64,000 nt of DNA, taken from Lentilactobacillus curieae. Its GTDB lineage: Bacteria > Bacillota > Bacilli > Lactobacillales > Lactobacillaceae. A model generated the notes under the pieces. It was given only the letters and a program-made list of their open reading frames with translations. It was not told where the DNA came from and did no database searches. Both the position numbers and the translations under genes were made by a program. The stretch spans positions 1,736,001 through 1,800,000 of the forward strand of contig NZ_CP018906.1 of assembly GCF_000785105.2 (NCBI RefSeq), given 5' to 3'. Shown in pieces: positions 36,333-45,502 of this stretch (position 1 is the stretch's first letter; each line of letters begins with the position of its first letter).

Positions 36333-37019
36333 ATGAGTCGAGTTTTAATTATTGAAGATGAAAAAAATCTTTCCCGATTTGTAGAATTGGAATTACAACA
36401 TGAGGGCTACGAAACCCAAGTTGAGTTAGATGGTCGTAAGGGTTTAGATGCTGCGTTAAATGAAAACTTTGACGTAATTTTACTAGACTTAATGCTTCCT
36501 GAACTTAATGGTATGGAAGTTGCCCGTCGCCTAAGAGAAAAGAAAAACACCCCAATCATTATGATGACTGCTCGTGATTCAGTTATCGACCGAGTATCTG
36601 GTTTTGATCACGGTGCGGACGACTACATCGTTAAGCCATTTGCAATTGAAGAATTGCTTGCCAGAATTCGGGCATTACTAAGAAGAATTCAAATTGAAAA
36701 TGACCAACAAAAGGGCAACAAGAAGACCGTTACTTTCAAGGATTTAACTATTGAAAAAGAAAGTCGGATCGTTCGTCGTGGCGACGAGGTAATCAACCTT
36801 ACGAAGCGTGAGTATGAATTGTTGCTGGCATTGATGGAAAATGTCGATGTTGTTTTAGCACGTGATGTCCTATTAACCAAGGTTTGGGGATATGATTCAG
36901 AAGTTGAGACTAACGTTGTCGATGTTTACATTAGATACTTAAGAAACAAAATTGATCGTCCCGGAGAAAACAGCTATATCCAAACTGTTCGGGGCACTGG
37001 GTACGTGATGCGTTCATGA
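36333..37019 (+). CDS. OmpR-family response regulator (ArlR/CsrR-like)
   Basis: A 228-residue regulator: receiver domain with acidic pocket E8/D9 and phosphoacceptor D52 (ILLDLMLPE), then a winged-helix DNA-binding domain ending VRGTGYVMRS. The receiver resembles the ArlR/CsrR group of Firmicutes, which control adhesion, capsule or autolysis genes. TAGGAG precedes the ATG. The stop overlaps the kinase start (ATGA). Confidence 0.9.
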   Translation: MSRVLIIEDEKNLSRFVELELQHEGYETQVELDGRKGLDAALNENFDVILLDLMLPELNGMEVARRLREKKNTPIIMMTARDSVIDRVSGFDHGADDYIVKPFAIEELLARIRALLRRIQIENDQQKGNKKTVTFKDLTIEKESRIVRRGDEVINLTKREYELLLALMENVDVVLARDVLLTKVWGYDSEVETNVVDVYIRYLRNKIDRPGENSYIQTVRGTGYVMRS

Positions 37020-38545
37020 TCACTGAAGGTAAAAAGAAAAAAAGGACCTCACTTAGACTAAAGTGGTCCTTTTTCACATCTATAGGTGTATTTATTATTG
37101 TCCTGATTTTTTCTGTGTTGATTTATAACCGGTTTACGAATGTTTTGATTCAGCAAGAGCGTGGCTATATAAATAATACATTGATGACGGTCTCAAATCG
37201 GTTGTCAAGTTTTGATTCCCCATTTGACAAGCCAGGAGTTAATTCTATGCTTCGTCCGGATATTACCTCAAAGGGAGAGAACGATGCACTGGTTGATAAA
37301 AAAACCAACCAAAACATCTATTCTGATTCTTTGATTGTGAACTTATCGCGCGACAGCATGGTGGTTAATGTGTACAGCACAGATAATAAGTTGCTATTTG
37401 AATCTCGAAAGTCAAACTTTGATTTCAAAAAAAGTGACAAGAAAAAGGTCTCATTAATTCGTGAACACGGTCAACAGGTCATGGTTGGGCGGATGCCTGT
37501 TTTGTCTAAGCAAAACGGCTCATTAGTTGGTTACGTTCAAGTTACTGATACGCTGAATAATTATCACACTACTGTCAGAAAACTGATTGCTATTATGGTT
37601 ATTTTGGTAATCCTGGCCGTAATTATTTCAGTTGTAGTAGCTTACTTTTTGGCATCTGAATTACTTAAGCCGATGAAGGAAATCCAACGCACTATTTCTG
37701 AGATTAAAGAGAATCCCGATTCTGATGAACGAGTTCCTGACCTGCATACAAACGATGAAATAGCTGATCTTGGAAACTTATTCAACGGGATGCTTGATCA
37801 GACTCAGCGGTACATGAACCAGCAAAGTCAGTTTGTGGAAGATGTTTCTCACGAGTTGCGGACACCGGTTGCCGTTATTCAAGGACACATGGAAATGTTA
37901 TTGCGATGGGGTAAAGATGATCCTCAAGTCTTAGACGAGTCCTTGAAGGCATCTTTACAAGAAACCAAACGGATGCAATCTTTGGTTGCTGAAATGCTGG
38001 ATCTTTCAAGAGCTGAGCAAATTGAAATCAATTATAGTGATGAAGTGACTAAAGTTAATGAAGTCTTTGATCAAGTTAACAATGACTTCAAGATGATTCA
38101 TCCGGAGTTTACGTTTATTGTTGATGATGACACCGATGGGGATATATACGTCCAAATTTATCGAAATCATTTAGAGCAGGTATTAGTCATTCTGATTGAT
38201 AATGCTATTAAGTACTCTAAAGATCGCAAGGAAATCCACACTTCAATTTCAACGACACCTTCGACCGTAAACATTGCGGTTCAAGATTTTGGTGAAGGAA
38301 TTTCTAGTGAAGATATTTCAAAAGTATTTAACCGCTTCTACAGAGTTGATAAGGCGCGCTCGAGGGATAAAGGTGGAAATGGATTGGGATTATCAATCGC
38401 CCACAGGTTAATTGAAGCCTATCATGGTGATATATCAATTGAGAGTTCACTAGGGTATGGATCAATTTTCCAAATCAAGCTGCCAATTCTGAAAAATAAG
38501 CAGGATGATGATACAGAAGAAAATTCTGCAGATCTAGATAAATAA
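37016..38545 (+). CDS. Sensor histidine kinase (ArlS-like)
   Basis: A 509-residue kinase: membrane segments near residues 17-40 and 190-213 flank an extracellular sensor of about 150 residues; HAMP follows, then the H-box FVEDVSHELRTP near 277, N-box LIDNAIKYSKD, DFGEGI and GNGLGLSI. The last 20 residues are acidic. It overlaps the response regulator by four bases. The signal is unknown. Confidence 0.92.
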   Translation: MITEGKKKKRTSLRLKWSFFTSIGVFIIVLIFSVLIYNRFTNVLIQQERGYINNTLMTVSNRLSSFDSPFDKPGVNSMLRPDITSKGENDALVDKKTNQNIYSDSLIVNLSRDSMVVNVYSTDNKLLFESRKSNFDFKKSDKKKVSLIREHGQQVMVGRMPVLSKQNGSLVGYVQVTDTLNNYHTTVRKLIAIMVILVILAVIISVVVAYFLASELLKPMKEIQRTISEIKENPDSDERVPDLHTNDEIADLGNLFNGMLDQTQRYMNQQSQFVEDVSHELRTPVAVIQGHMEMLLRWGKDDPQVLDESLKASLQETKRMQSLVAEMLDLSRAEQIEINYSDEVTKVNEVFDQVNNDFKMIHPEFTFIVDDDTDGDIYVQIYRNHLEQVLVILIDNAIKYSKDRKEIHTSISTTPSTVNIAVQDFGEGISSEDISKVFNRFYRVDKARSRDKGGNGLGLSIAHRLIEAYHGDISIESSLGYGSIFQIKLPILKNKQDDDTEENSADLDK

Positions 38546-38600
38546 ACGGGACTAGGGGTTTAATGCACCCTGATAAATTTATCTCGATTGCCATCAAATA

Positions 38601-38639
38601 AAAAAGAGCTACGATGTTAAAAACAGCGTAGCTCTTTTT
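38601..38639. terminator. Bidirectional terminator between the kinase gene and yidC
   Basis: AAAAAGAGCTACG pairs with CGTAGCTCTTTTT; A and T runs flank both sides, and the genes converge here. Confidence 0.88.
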
Positions 38640-38668
38640 GTTAATATCACATCTTTGCCAAACACAAA

Positions 38669-39607
38669 CTACTTTCGATTTCTTTGTTGTTTGCCGGCGT
38701 TTCGTTTGCGATTATTATTGTTGTTTGTTTGATTGTTGTTACTTTGATTATTGTGGTTTAACTGGGTAGGTTGTTGTGGTTCTTGCTTAGGAATTAAATC
38801 GTCCACATTAACTTTCTTGATGTCTTTCATTTCTTCTGCAATATCTTTTCTAATCTTAGGCCGATATAAATTGATAATTAAGGTTTGCAAACAAGCAAAC
38901 AGTCCACCGATGAAGAAGTAAAGTCCCAATCCGGCCGGTGCACTCAGCGTAAAGAACAGGATCATGACAGGGCTCATCAACATCATTGCGCCCATTTGTT
39001 TTTTCTGCTCTTTAGGAACCCCAAGAATTGAAAGGTAACTTTGAAGCAGGTAAGACAAGAATGAAAGTAACGCTAATACCCAACTTGCTTGTCCTAACTT
39101 AATGCCCATAAATATTTCGTGAGAAAGTTCTGGTGAATACCTAATTGCAGCATATAGACCAGCAAAAATTGGCATTTGAATAATTAATGGTAAACAACCA
39201 ATTCCACCTGTCATTGAAATGTTGTTCTCTTTGTAGACGGCCATCATTGCTTGGCTAACAGCGGCTTGCTCCTCTGGAGTTTTAGCTGCTTTTTGGCGCT
39301 TTTGAATTTCGTTTAGTTGTGGTCTAACCAGTTGCATCTTTTCCTGTTGAATTGTTGAGCTTTTCATCTGTTTGACCATCATTGGAAGTAAGAACATTCT
39401 AACGACAACAGTCAGTACGATGATTGCCCAGCCATATGAACCGGTAAAGTTAGCAATCCATTCCATGATTGCCTGTCCTGGCTTTGCCAAATAATCGTAT
39501 ACGAACCCGTAAGGTTTGCCAGACTTTGTAGTTTGGACACATCCACTTAGCACAATTGCTAGCATGGAGATTAATCCAAACACAGTGAGTGATTTTGCTT
39601 TTTTCAT
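38669..39607 (-). CDS. yidC: Membrane protein insertase YidC/OxaA (lipoprotein form)
   Basis: A 312-residue insertase. The N terminus is a lipoprotein signal with lipobox LSGC near residue 23; five membrane segments follow (WAIIVLTVVVRMFLLP, then GGIGCLPLIIQMPIF and others). The C-terminal tail is low in complexity: an Asn/Gln-rich stretch and a basic end, likely to bind ribosomes or RNA. AAAGGGT precedes the ATG. It is downstream of the acylphosphatase gene. Confidence 0.93.
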   Translation of the reverse strand: MKKAKSLTVFGLISMLAIVLSGCVQTTKSGKPYGFVYDYLAKPGQAIMEWIANFTGSYGWAIIVLTVVVRMFLLPMMVKQMKSSTIQQEKMQLVRPQLNEIQKRQKAAKTPEEQAAVSQAMMAVYKENNISMTGGIGCLPLIIQMPIFAGLYAAIRYSPELSHEIFMGIKLGQASWVLALLSFLSYLLQSYLSILGVPKEQKKQMGAMMLMSPVMILFFTLSAPAGLGLYFFIGGLFACLQTLIINLYRPKIRKDIAEEMKDIKKVNVDDLIPKQEPQQPTQLNHNNQSNNNQTNNNNNRKRNAGKQQRNRK

Positions 39608-39679
39608 TAATTGAGACCCTTTCTGATCTTTAATAACATAACAGGTTAAATATTACTAGATTTATTTAAGGTTTTCAAT

Positions 39680-39955
39680 TTAATATTTAACATCAAACCC
39701 TTTATTAACGTTTGAGGTTGTATAATGGATTTTGGTAGAGGTGACTTTTCCGTATGGCGTAGGCGATGCCTTAACGCTATTAATAAACTGATTTAACTGG
39801 TTGTCGTTAGCTGATGCAACTATGTGCACTGAGCCGTCTGGAAGATTTTCAACGTAACCGTCAACTTCCAGACTATCAGCCAGCCTGATTGTTGCATATC
39901 TGAATCCAACACCTTGGACTCGGCCTATCACAATGATATCCACTGTTTTTTTCAT
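39680..39955 (-). CDS. acyP: Acylphosphatase
   Basis: A 91-residue enzyme that hydrolyses acyl phosphates. The active-site segment GRVQGVGFR holds the catalytic Arg, and the Asn lies in GYVENLPDGSV. GAGGT lies eight bases before the ATG at 39955; a TTG at 39970 is less likely. It is divergent from the methyltransferase gene with a 42-base gap. Confidence 0.93.
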   Translation of the reverse strand: MKKTVDIIVIGRVQGVGFRYATIRLADSLEVDGYVENLPDGSVHIVASANDNQLNQFINSVKASPTPYGKVTSTKIHYTTSNVNKGFDVKY

Positions 39956-39997
39956 TATTATTGACCTCAAATCATTTTGTATTGAAAGGAAATTTAC

Positions 39998-40765
39998 ATG
40001 GAAATATTAACTTCAAATCAGAATCAACGTGTTAAAGATTGGAAGAAACTTCAAAGTAAAAAACAAAGAACAAAGACTTCTTCTTATATTATAGAGGGTT
40101 GGCACTTAATTGACGAAGCTCAAAAAAGTGGCAAAGAATTCGAAGAAATAATGGTTGTTGACCCTGATGACTTAGATGATTTAAATATTAGTTCAAGTAC
40201 TAGTATCTTTCAAATAACCGAAGAAATTGCTGATCATATTTCATCTACGAAGACTCCTCAAGGGATATTTGCTGTTTTACCCACTGAATCATATCATGAA
40301 GAAGTTCCGGATGATGTCAAGGGGCGCTGGATATTGTTGGATAATGTTCAAGATCCAGGGAATCTGGGAACGATTGTCAGAACAGCAGATGCTGCAGGAC
40401 TAAAGGGTGTTGTTTTAGGTGGTAGTAGTGTCGATATTTACAATCCGAAATTAATTCGTTCTATGCAGGGTAGTCATTTTCACATTGCACTATACTCAGG
40501 TGACCTTGATGAATGGATGAACAAATTTAAGCAAAATGAAATTCCCGTATTTGGTACTGAATTAAACGAAAATGCAAAATCTTATAAAGATGTAGGTCAT
40601 CCTAGTGACTTTGCATTAGTAATGGGGAATGAAGGAAACGGTATGAGTGAGAGCTTACTCTCTAAAACTACGCAAAACCTTTATATTCCTATGAATGGTA
40701 ACGCCGAATCGCTTAACGTTGCGGTTGCTGCAGGAATTGTTATGTTTCAACTTGTAAATAGTTAG
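39998..40765 (+). CDS. TrmH/SpoU-family RNA 2'-O-methyltransferase
   Basis: A 255-residue SPOUT methyltransferase. The N-terminal substrate domain (about 1-95) is followed by the knot: LLDNVQDPGNLGTIVRTADAAG, ALVMGNEGNGMS and IPMNGNAESLNVAVAAGIV. This is the rRNA-modifying branch; the exact target is unknown. GAAAGGA precedes the ATG. Confidence 0.92.
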   Translation: MEILTSNQNQRVKDWKKLQSKKQRTKTSSYIIEGWHLIDEAQKSGKEFEEIMVVDPDDLDDLNISSSTSIFQITEEIADHISSTKTPQGIFAVLPTESYHEEVPDDVKGRWILLDNVQDPGNLGTIVRTADAAGLKGVVLGGSSVDIYNPKLIRSMQGSHFHIALYSGDLDEWMNKFKQNEIPVFGTELNENAKSYKDVGHPSDFALVMGNEGNGMSESLLSKTTQNLYIPMNGNAESLNVAVAAGIVMFQLVNS

Positions 40766-40774
40766 TCAATTTAA

Positions 40775-40803
40775 TTGATTATTTTTCAAAATCCTAGTAT
40801 TAT
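40775..40803 (+). promoter_or_regulatory. Promoter of the HD-protein gene
   Basis: TTGATT and TATTAT are separated by 17 bases, 30 bases before the ATG. Confidence 0.6.
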
Positions 40804-40833
40804 CTCCTTAGACATTAAGAAAAGGGGTATTGC

Positions 40834-41316
40834 ATGCAAAGAGATGAATGGAAGAACGACGAATTATACGTTTCAATCGTCGAAGATTTGCTATCAACTG
40901 ACTTAGTTCAAAGCATGGCTAATTACACACAACATCACAATTCGACTCGACTTGAACATTCGTTAGCTGTTTCGTTTGACAGTTACCAAATTGCAAGGCG
41001 TGCTAATCTTGACTACCGTTCTGTAGCCAGAGCGGGATTGTTGCATGACCTGTTCTTTTACGACTGGCGAACAACAAAGTTCGACCTTGGTTCGCATGCA
41101 TACATTCACCCTCGAGTTGCGTTGCGTAATGCTGAAAAGATTACAGATCTCAACGATATGGAAAAGGACATTATCCTTAAACATATGTGGGGGGTTACTT
41201 TAGCTCGTCCTAAGTATAGGGAAAGTGTTATTGTTTCACTCGTTGACGACTATGAGGCTGTCCATGAATTTATGCAACCTTTTAAAAAACGGATTATTGC
41301 AAGGCTTAAAGCTTAG
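40834..41316 (+). CDS. HD-domain phosphohydrolase family protein
   Basis: A 160-residue single HD domain: RLEHSLAVSFDSYQIA, LLHDLFFYDW (HD pair), HPRVALRNAEKI, then IVSLVDDYEA. Metal-dependent phosphohydrolase activity is expected from the family; the substrate is unknown. AAAAGGGG precedes the ATG. It is followed after 25 bases by an HxlR regulator, so the two are probably co-transcribed. Confidence 0.85.
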   Translation: MQRDEWKNDELYVSIVEDLLSTDLVQSMANYTQHHNSTRLEHSLAVSFDSYQIARRANLDYRSVARAGLLHDLFFYDWRTTKFDLGSHAYIHPRVALRNAEKITDLNDMEKDIILKHMWGVTLARPKYRESVIVSLVDDYEAVHEFMQPFKKRIIARLKA

Positions 41317-41341
41317 TTGCTAGTGTTAAGGAGGAAAATAA

Positions 41342-41692
41342 ATGAGAACGAATTTATCTATAAAAGACCCAGTTAACTATTATCTTTGTCCACGCTTTGA
41401 AAAAACATTTTCATTCTTAGGCAAAAAGTGGAATGGACTAATCATTGACGTTCTTCTGCAAGAAGGATCTTTACGTTTCCGTGAAATTGCTCGCCAGATT
41501 CCTAAGTGCTCCGATCGGGTTCTAGTAGAACGCTTGCGTGAACTAGAAGAAGACGGTGTATTAATTAGAAATGATTACGAAGATTCATCATTGATTGAAT
41601 ATTCACTGACTAAACAAGGTGAAGAACTTGCTCCAATTATGAAGCAACTTCATGATTGGTCAGAAAAATGGTATCCAGTTAACAAATGTTAG
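41342..41692 (+). CDS. HxlR-family transcriptional regulator
   Basis: A 116-residue winged-helix regulator: start of the fold at FLGKKWNGLIIDVLL, then RFREIARQIPKCSDRVLVERLREL and the wing IEYSLTKQGEEL. There are three Cys: C16 before the fold, one in the recognition region and one at the C-terminal residue. Redox-sensing relatives (YodB) use an N-terminal Cys, so thiol sensing is possible but unproven. AGGAGG precedes the ATG. The next promoter overlaps its stop codon. Confidence 0.88.
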   Translation: MRTNLSIKDPVNYYLCPRFEKTFSFLGKKWNGLIIDVLLQEGSLRFREIARQIPKCSDRVLVERLRELEEDGVLIRNDYEDSSLIEYSLTKQGEELAPIMKQLHDWSEKWYPVNKC

Positions 41693-41693
41693 C

Positions 41694-41722
41694 TTGACCA
41701 TTTTTTTATTTTAGTCTATTAT
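41694..41722 (+). promoter_or_regulatory. Promoter of pheST
   Basis: TTGACC and TATTAT are separated by 17 bases; the -35 starts two bases after the hxlR-type stop codon. Confidence 0.75.
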
Positions 41723-41727
41723 TTTTA

Positions 41728-41970
41728 GAGTAAATGCGATATAGAAGAAGCAGTAAGTTATACCGATTATTCAGAGACTTCTGGGTTGGTGCGAACAGAG
41801 GAAATTGGTTAGCTGAATTCATCTTCTTAGCTGAAATTGGGAGTTCTAATAACGAAAAATTTTCCGGTTATCGCCGTTATCGATTTGAAGTGTTCGTCTA
41901 GTCTTTACTGGACGTGAACTAGGGTGGTACCGCGAGAAACCTCGTCCCTTTTTGGGATGAGGTTTTTTTG
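41728..41970 (+). promoter_or_regulatory. T-box leader controlling pheST (specifier TTC)
   Basis: Stem I is closed by AAGAAG near 41745 and CTTCTT near 41823; the specifier TTC (Phe) is at 41818-41820. The T-box AGGGTGGTACCGCG is at 41921-41934, and its bulge TGGT would pair with a tRNA end of A73-CCA. The terminator AAACCTCGTCCC / GGGATGAGGTTT at 41937-41965 is followed by a T run. Uncharged tRNA-Phe would permit readthrough. Confidence 0.93.
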
Positions 41971-41994
41971 TGCCTAAAATATTGGAGGGATTCT

Positions 41995-43044
41995 ATGTCT
42001 TTAAGAGAAGACTTAACTAACATTAGAACGGAAAATCTTAAGGTAATTGAGACAACTGGTGACCTTAAGAAGTTGAACGATATTCGGGTAAACTTGCTCG
42101 GAAAAAAGGGACCAATTACCACTGCCTTGAGATCAATCAAGGATTTACCGGTTGAAGAACGACCAGAAGTTGGTAGTTATGCAAATGAAATAAGGGATGA
42201 CTTGACGCAAGCTATCGCTAACCAAAAGGAAAAGCTGGAAACAGCAGAGATGAATGAACGGTTAGCCAAGGAATCAATTGATGTTACCTTGCCAGGAACT
42301 GAATTACCCCAAGGCCAACCACATGTTATCCAACAAATTATTGATCAAATCGTAGACTTATTCTTAGGAATGGGCTACGAGGTATTGACTGGCCCCGAAG
42401 TTGAAGAAGAAAAATATAACTTTGAAATGATGAACCTTCCTAAGGACCACCCTGCACGTGATATGCAGGATACCTTTTATTTAACTAGCGATATATTAAT
42501 GAGAACTCAAACATCACCAATGCAAGCAAGAACTTTGGAAAAGCATGATTTTAGCCAAGGACCTTTAAAGATGATCTCACCAGGAATCGTTTATCGACGT
42601 GATACTGATGATCCAACCCACTCTCATCAATTTCATCAGGTTGAAGGGTTGGTAATCGATGAACACATTACCATGGCTGACTTAAAGGGTACCCTTATCA
42701 CTATGACTCATGAAATATTTGGTGATAAGTTTGATATTCGACTTCGCCCAAGCTACTTCCCATTCACAGAGCCTTCAGTTGAAGTTGATGTGACATGCTT
42801 TAACTGTATGGGTAAGGGTTGTGATGTCTGCAAGCACACTGGTTGGATTGAAGTGTTAGGTGCTGGAATGGTTCATCCTAATGTTTTGAAGATGGCAGGC
42901 GTAGATCCAGACGTTTATGGAGGATTCGCTTTTGGTCTTGGACCAGATAGATTTGCAATGCTTCAATATGGGGTAACTGATATTCGTGACTTCTATTTGA
43001 ACGATGTTCGGTTCCTAAATCAATTCGACAAGAGGAGTAATTAA
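41995..43044 (+). CDS. pheS: Phenylalanyl-tRNA synthetase alpha subunit
   Basis: A 349-residue class II synthetase subunit: N-terminal coiled coil (1-90), then the catalytic core with [20 protein letters not shown], a Cys cluster ([12 protein letters not shown]) and [14 protein letters not shown] (motif 3). It forms an alpha2-beta2 enzyme with PheT. The ATG at 41995 has GGAGGG upstream; in-frame codons further upstream lie in the T-box terminator. Confidence 0.97.
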   Translation: MSLREDLTNIRTENLKVIETTGDLKKLNDIRVNLLGKKGPITTALRSIKDLPVEERPEVGSYANEIRDDLTQAIANQKEKLETAEMNERLAKESIDVTLPGTELPQGQPHVIQQIIDQIVDLFLGMGYEVLTGPEVEEEKYNFEMMNLPKDHPARDMQDTFYLTSDILMRTQTSPMQARTLEKHDFSQGPLKMISPGIVYRRDTDDPTHSHQFHQVEGLVIDEHITMADLKGTLITMTHEIFGDKFDIRLRPSYFPFTEPSVEVDVTCFNCMGKGCDVCKHTGWIEVLGAGMVHPNVLKMAGVDPDVYGGFAFGLGPDRFAMLQYGVTDIRDFYLNDVRFLNQFDKRSN

Positions 43045-43045
43045 A

Positions 43046-45457
43046 TTGAAACTTTCATATAAATGGGTAAAAGAATATTTAGATTTAAACATTCCAGCTA
43101 AGGATCTTGCCGAAAAGATTGAAAGAACGGCGGTTGAAGTTGACTCGGTAAGCCGTTTAGCTGATGGATTAAAGAAAATTGTAACTGGTAAAGTTTTGAG
43201 TATGGAAAACCATCCAGATTCTGATCATTTGCACGTGTGCCAAGTTGACGTTGGTGAAGAAGAGACACTGCAAATCGTTTGTGGTGCGCCTAATGTGGCA
43301 GCTGGTCAAACTGTAATTGTTGCTTTGCCAGGTTCACGAATCGGTGGAAATGTAAAAATCAAGAAATCTAAAATGCGCGGTGTTCAATCGAATGGAATGA
43401 TTTGTGCACTCGATGAAATTGGCTTTTCTAAAGATGTTGTACCAAAGGAATGGGAAGATGGAATTTATGTATTTGATGATTCAGTTCCCGTTGGTGAGGA
43501 TGTATACAGCTATTTGGGAATGGATGACGATGTAATTGACCTTGATGTGACTCCTAATCGTGGAGATATGTTGAGTGTGTTGGGTACAGTTCATGATTTA
43601 GCTGCAATATATGATCAAAAACCAGAAATTAAACAGCCAACAGTAAGTGAAGATGCAGCAATCAAGGTAGAAGATGAACTTTCTGCATCTGCGGACCAAA
43701 CGCTTGCCCCCACATACAAACTGAGAGTAGTTAAGGGAGTTAAGATTGCTCCTAGTCCAGCTTGGTTACAGGTAAGGCTTTGGACATCTGGAATTAGACC
43801 AATTAATAATGTTGTTGATGTTACCAACTACATTCTCTTGAAGTACGGCCAACCTTTACATGCTTTCGATAGAAATAAAATCGATGGTAATATTAACGTT
43901 CGAGCTGCTAAGGATGGTGAGTCAATAACAACACTAGATGAAGAAGAACGTAAATTAGCAGCAGGTGACATTTTGATTACTGATGATAATAAGCCAGTTG
44001 CAATTGCAGGAATCATGGGTGGATTGGATTCTGAAATCAGTGATGATACTACTGATGTTGTAATTGAATCTGCAATTTTTGATTCAATTCAAATTCGGAA
44101 AACAGCAAGACGCCTTGTTCTTCACTCTGAAGCCTCACAACGATTTGAACGGGGAATCAATTACGATACTGTAGAAGATGCTGTAAATGAAGCTGCCCAA
44201 ATGATGGCTGAACTTGCAGGTGGTAAAGTTGCTACCGGTATTATTTCTGCCACTGACACTCCGCGAGAACTTCCAACGATTCACGTGTCAGATAAAAGTG
44301 TTAACAAAGTTCTGGGAACTGATTTGAGCTTAGCAGATGTTACAAACATTTTTGACCGGTTAGGTTTCACTTCAGTAAAAGATGGGGATGGATTAGATGT
44401 CACAATTACTGCTCGCCGTTGGGACATTGAAATTCCTGCTGATTTAAATGAAGAGGTAGCCAGAATTTACGGTTATGATAACCTACCAGTGACACTTCCA
44501 ACGGGGAGAATGGGGGTTGGTGCATTAACTGACACACAAAAGAATGAACGCGCCTTGAGAAACGTTTTAGAAGGGTTAGGCTTAACACAGGCCATCTCAT
44601 ACTCTCTAACTACGGAAGACAAAGCGAAAATGTTTTTAACTAGGAACTCATCTGAAACCAAATTGAGTTTTCCAATGACTCAAGATCATTCAGTACTTAG
44701 AATGAACTTACTATCAGGACTGCTTGATGATGTGGCTTACAATAAGGCTCGTAAAGTCGGCAACGTTGCCCTTTATGAATTTGGTCGAGTGTTCTTCAAA
44801 GATAGTGAAGAACAAGTTCGTCCTGAAGAAGTTAGCCACGTTGCCGGGGTGCTTTCAGGAAACCTGGTCGATAAGAGTTGGAGCCATCAGTCAGTGAAGG
44901 CTGACTTCTTTATGGTCAAGGGGATTGTTGAAAAACTAATCAAGAACTTTGCTCCGAATGGGGAAGTTGAGTTTGTAGCTGACAATTCAATCAAGGAAAT
45001 GCATCCAGGAAGAACTGCCAAGGTATTGGTCCATGGCAAAGAAGTTGGTTTTGTTGGTCAAATCCATCCGGTAACTGAAAAGCAATTTAAAATTAATGAT
45101 ACTTATGCTTTCGAGCTTGATTTTGATCTTTTGAATTCATTGCCTAAGAATGCTGATCAATTTAGTCCAATTTCTAAATTCCCAAGTATCAAACGTGATA
45201 TTGCGTTATTAGTTGACGATGCTATAAGTAACGATGATTTATTAAAGGTCATTTCAAAATGTGGTGGAGCATACCTTGCTAACATTGAATTGTTTGACCT
45301 TTATACCGGTGAAAATGTTGCTGACGGCAAGAAGTCTTTGGCTTACTCGCTTACTTTTGAGAATAAACGTGATACTCTTAAGGACGATGAAGTCAATGCG
45401 TCAATGGAAAAGATTAAAAAACACTTAACAGATGAATTAAATGCAGAAATTAGGTAG
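43046..45457 (+). CDS. pheT: Phenylalanyl-tRNA synthetase beta subunit
   Basis: An 803-residue subunit: N-terminal tRNA-binding OB domain (HPDSDHLHVCQVDVG), B3/B4 editing domain (GQPLHAFD, IAGIMGG, HSEASQRFERG), B5, a catalytic-like core and the C-terminal anticodon-binding domain (FPSIKRDIALLV). The editing-domain landmarks look intact, in contrast to thrS. The start is TTG at 43046, one base after the pheS stop, with AGAGGAG upstream. Confidence 0.97.
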   Translation: MKLSYKWVKEYLDLNIPAKDLAEKIERTAVEVDSVSRLADGLKKIVTGKVLSMENHPDSDHLHVCQVDVGEEETLQIVCGAPNVAAGQTVIVALPGSRIGGNVKIKKSKMRGVQSNGMICALDEIGFSKDVVPKEWEDGIYVFDDSVPVGEDVYSYLGMDDDVIDLDVTPNRGDMLSVLGTVHDLAAIYDQKPEIKQPTVSEDAAIKVEDELSASADQTLAPTYKLRVVKGVKIAPSPAWLQVRLWTSGIRPINNVVDVTNYILLKYGQPLHAFDRNKIDGNINVRAAKDGESITTLDEEERKLAAGDILITDDNKPVAIAGIMGGLDSEISDDTTDVVIESAIFDSIQIRKTARRLVLHSEASQRFERGINYDTVEDAVNEAAQMMAELAGGKVATGIISATDTPRELPTIHVSDKSVNKVLGTDLSLADVTNIFDRLGFTSVKDGDGLDVTITARRWDIEIPADLNEEVARIYGYDNLPVTLPTGRMGVGALTDTQKNERALRNVLEGLGLTQAISYSLTTEDKAKMFLTRNSSETKLSFPMTQDHSVLRMNLLSGLLDDVAYNKARKVGNVALYEFGRVFFKDSEEQVRPEEVSHVAGVLSGNLVDKSWSHQSVKADFFMVKGIVEKLIKNFAPNGEVEFVADNSIKEMHPGRTAKVLVHGKEVGFVGQIHPVTEKQFKINDTYAFELDFDLLNSLPKNADQFSPISKFPSIKRDIALLVDDAISNDDLLKVISKCGGAYLANIELFDLYTGENVADGKKSLAYSLTFENKRDTLKDDEVNASMEKIKKHLTDELNAEIR

Positions 45458-45502
45458 TTTCATATCTATAATTGACGTGAGAACTAACAGGAGGAACTAC
45501 TG

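Noticed and set aside
43046-45457. Possible loss of PheT editing, by analogy with thrS
   Set aside because: The B3/B4 landmarks (GQPLHAFD, IAGIMGG, HSEASQRFERG) are intact.
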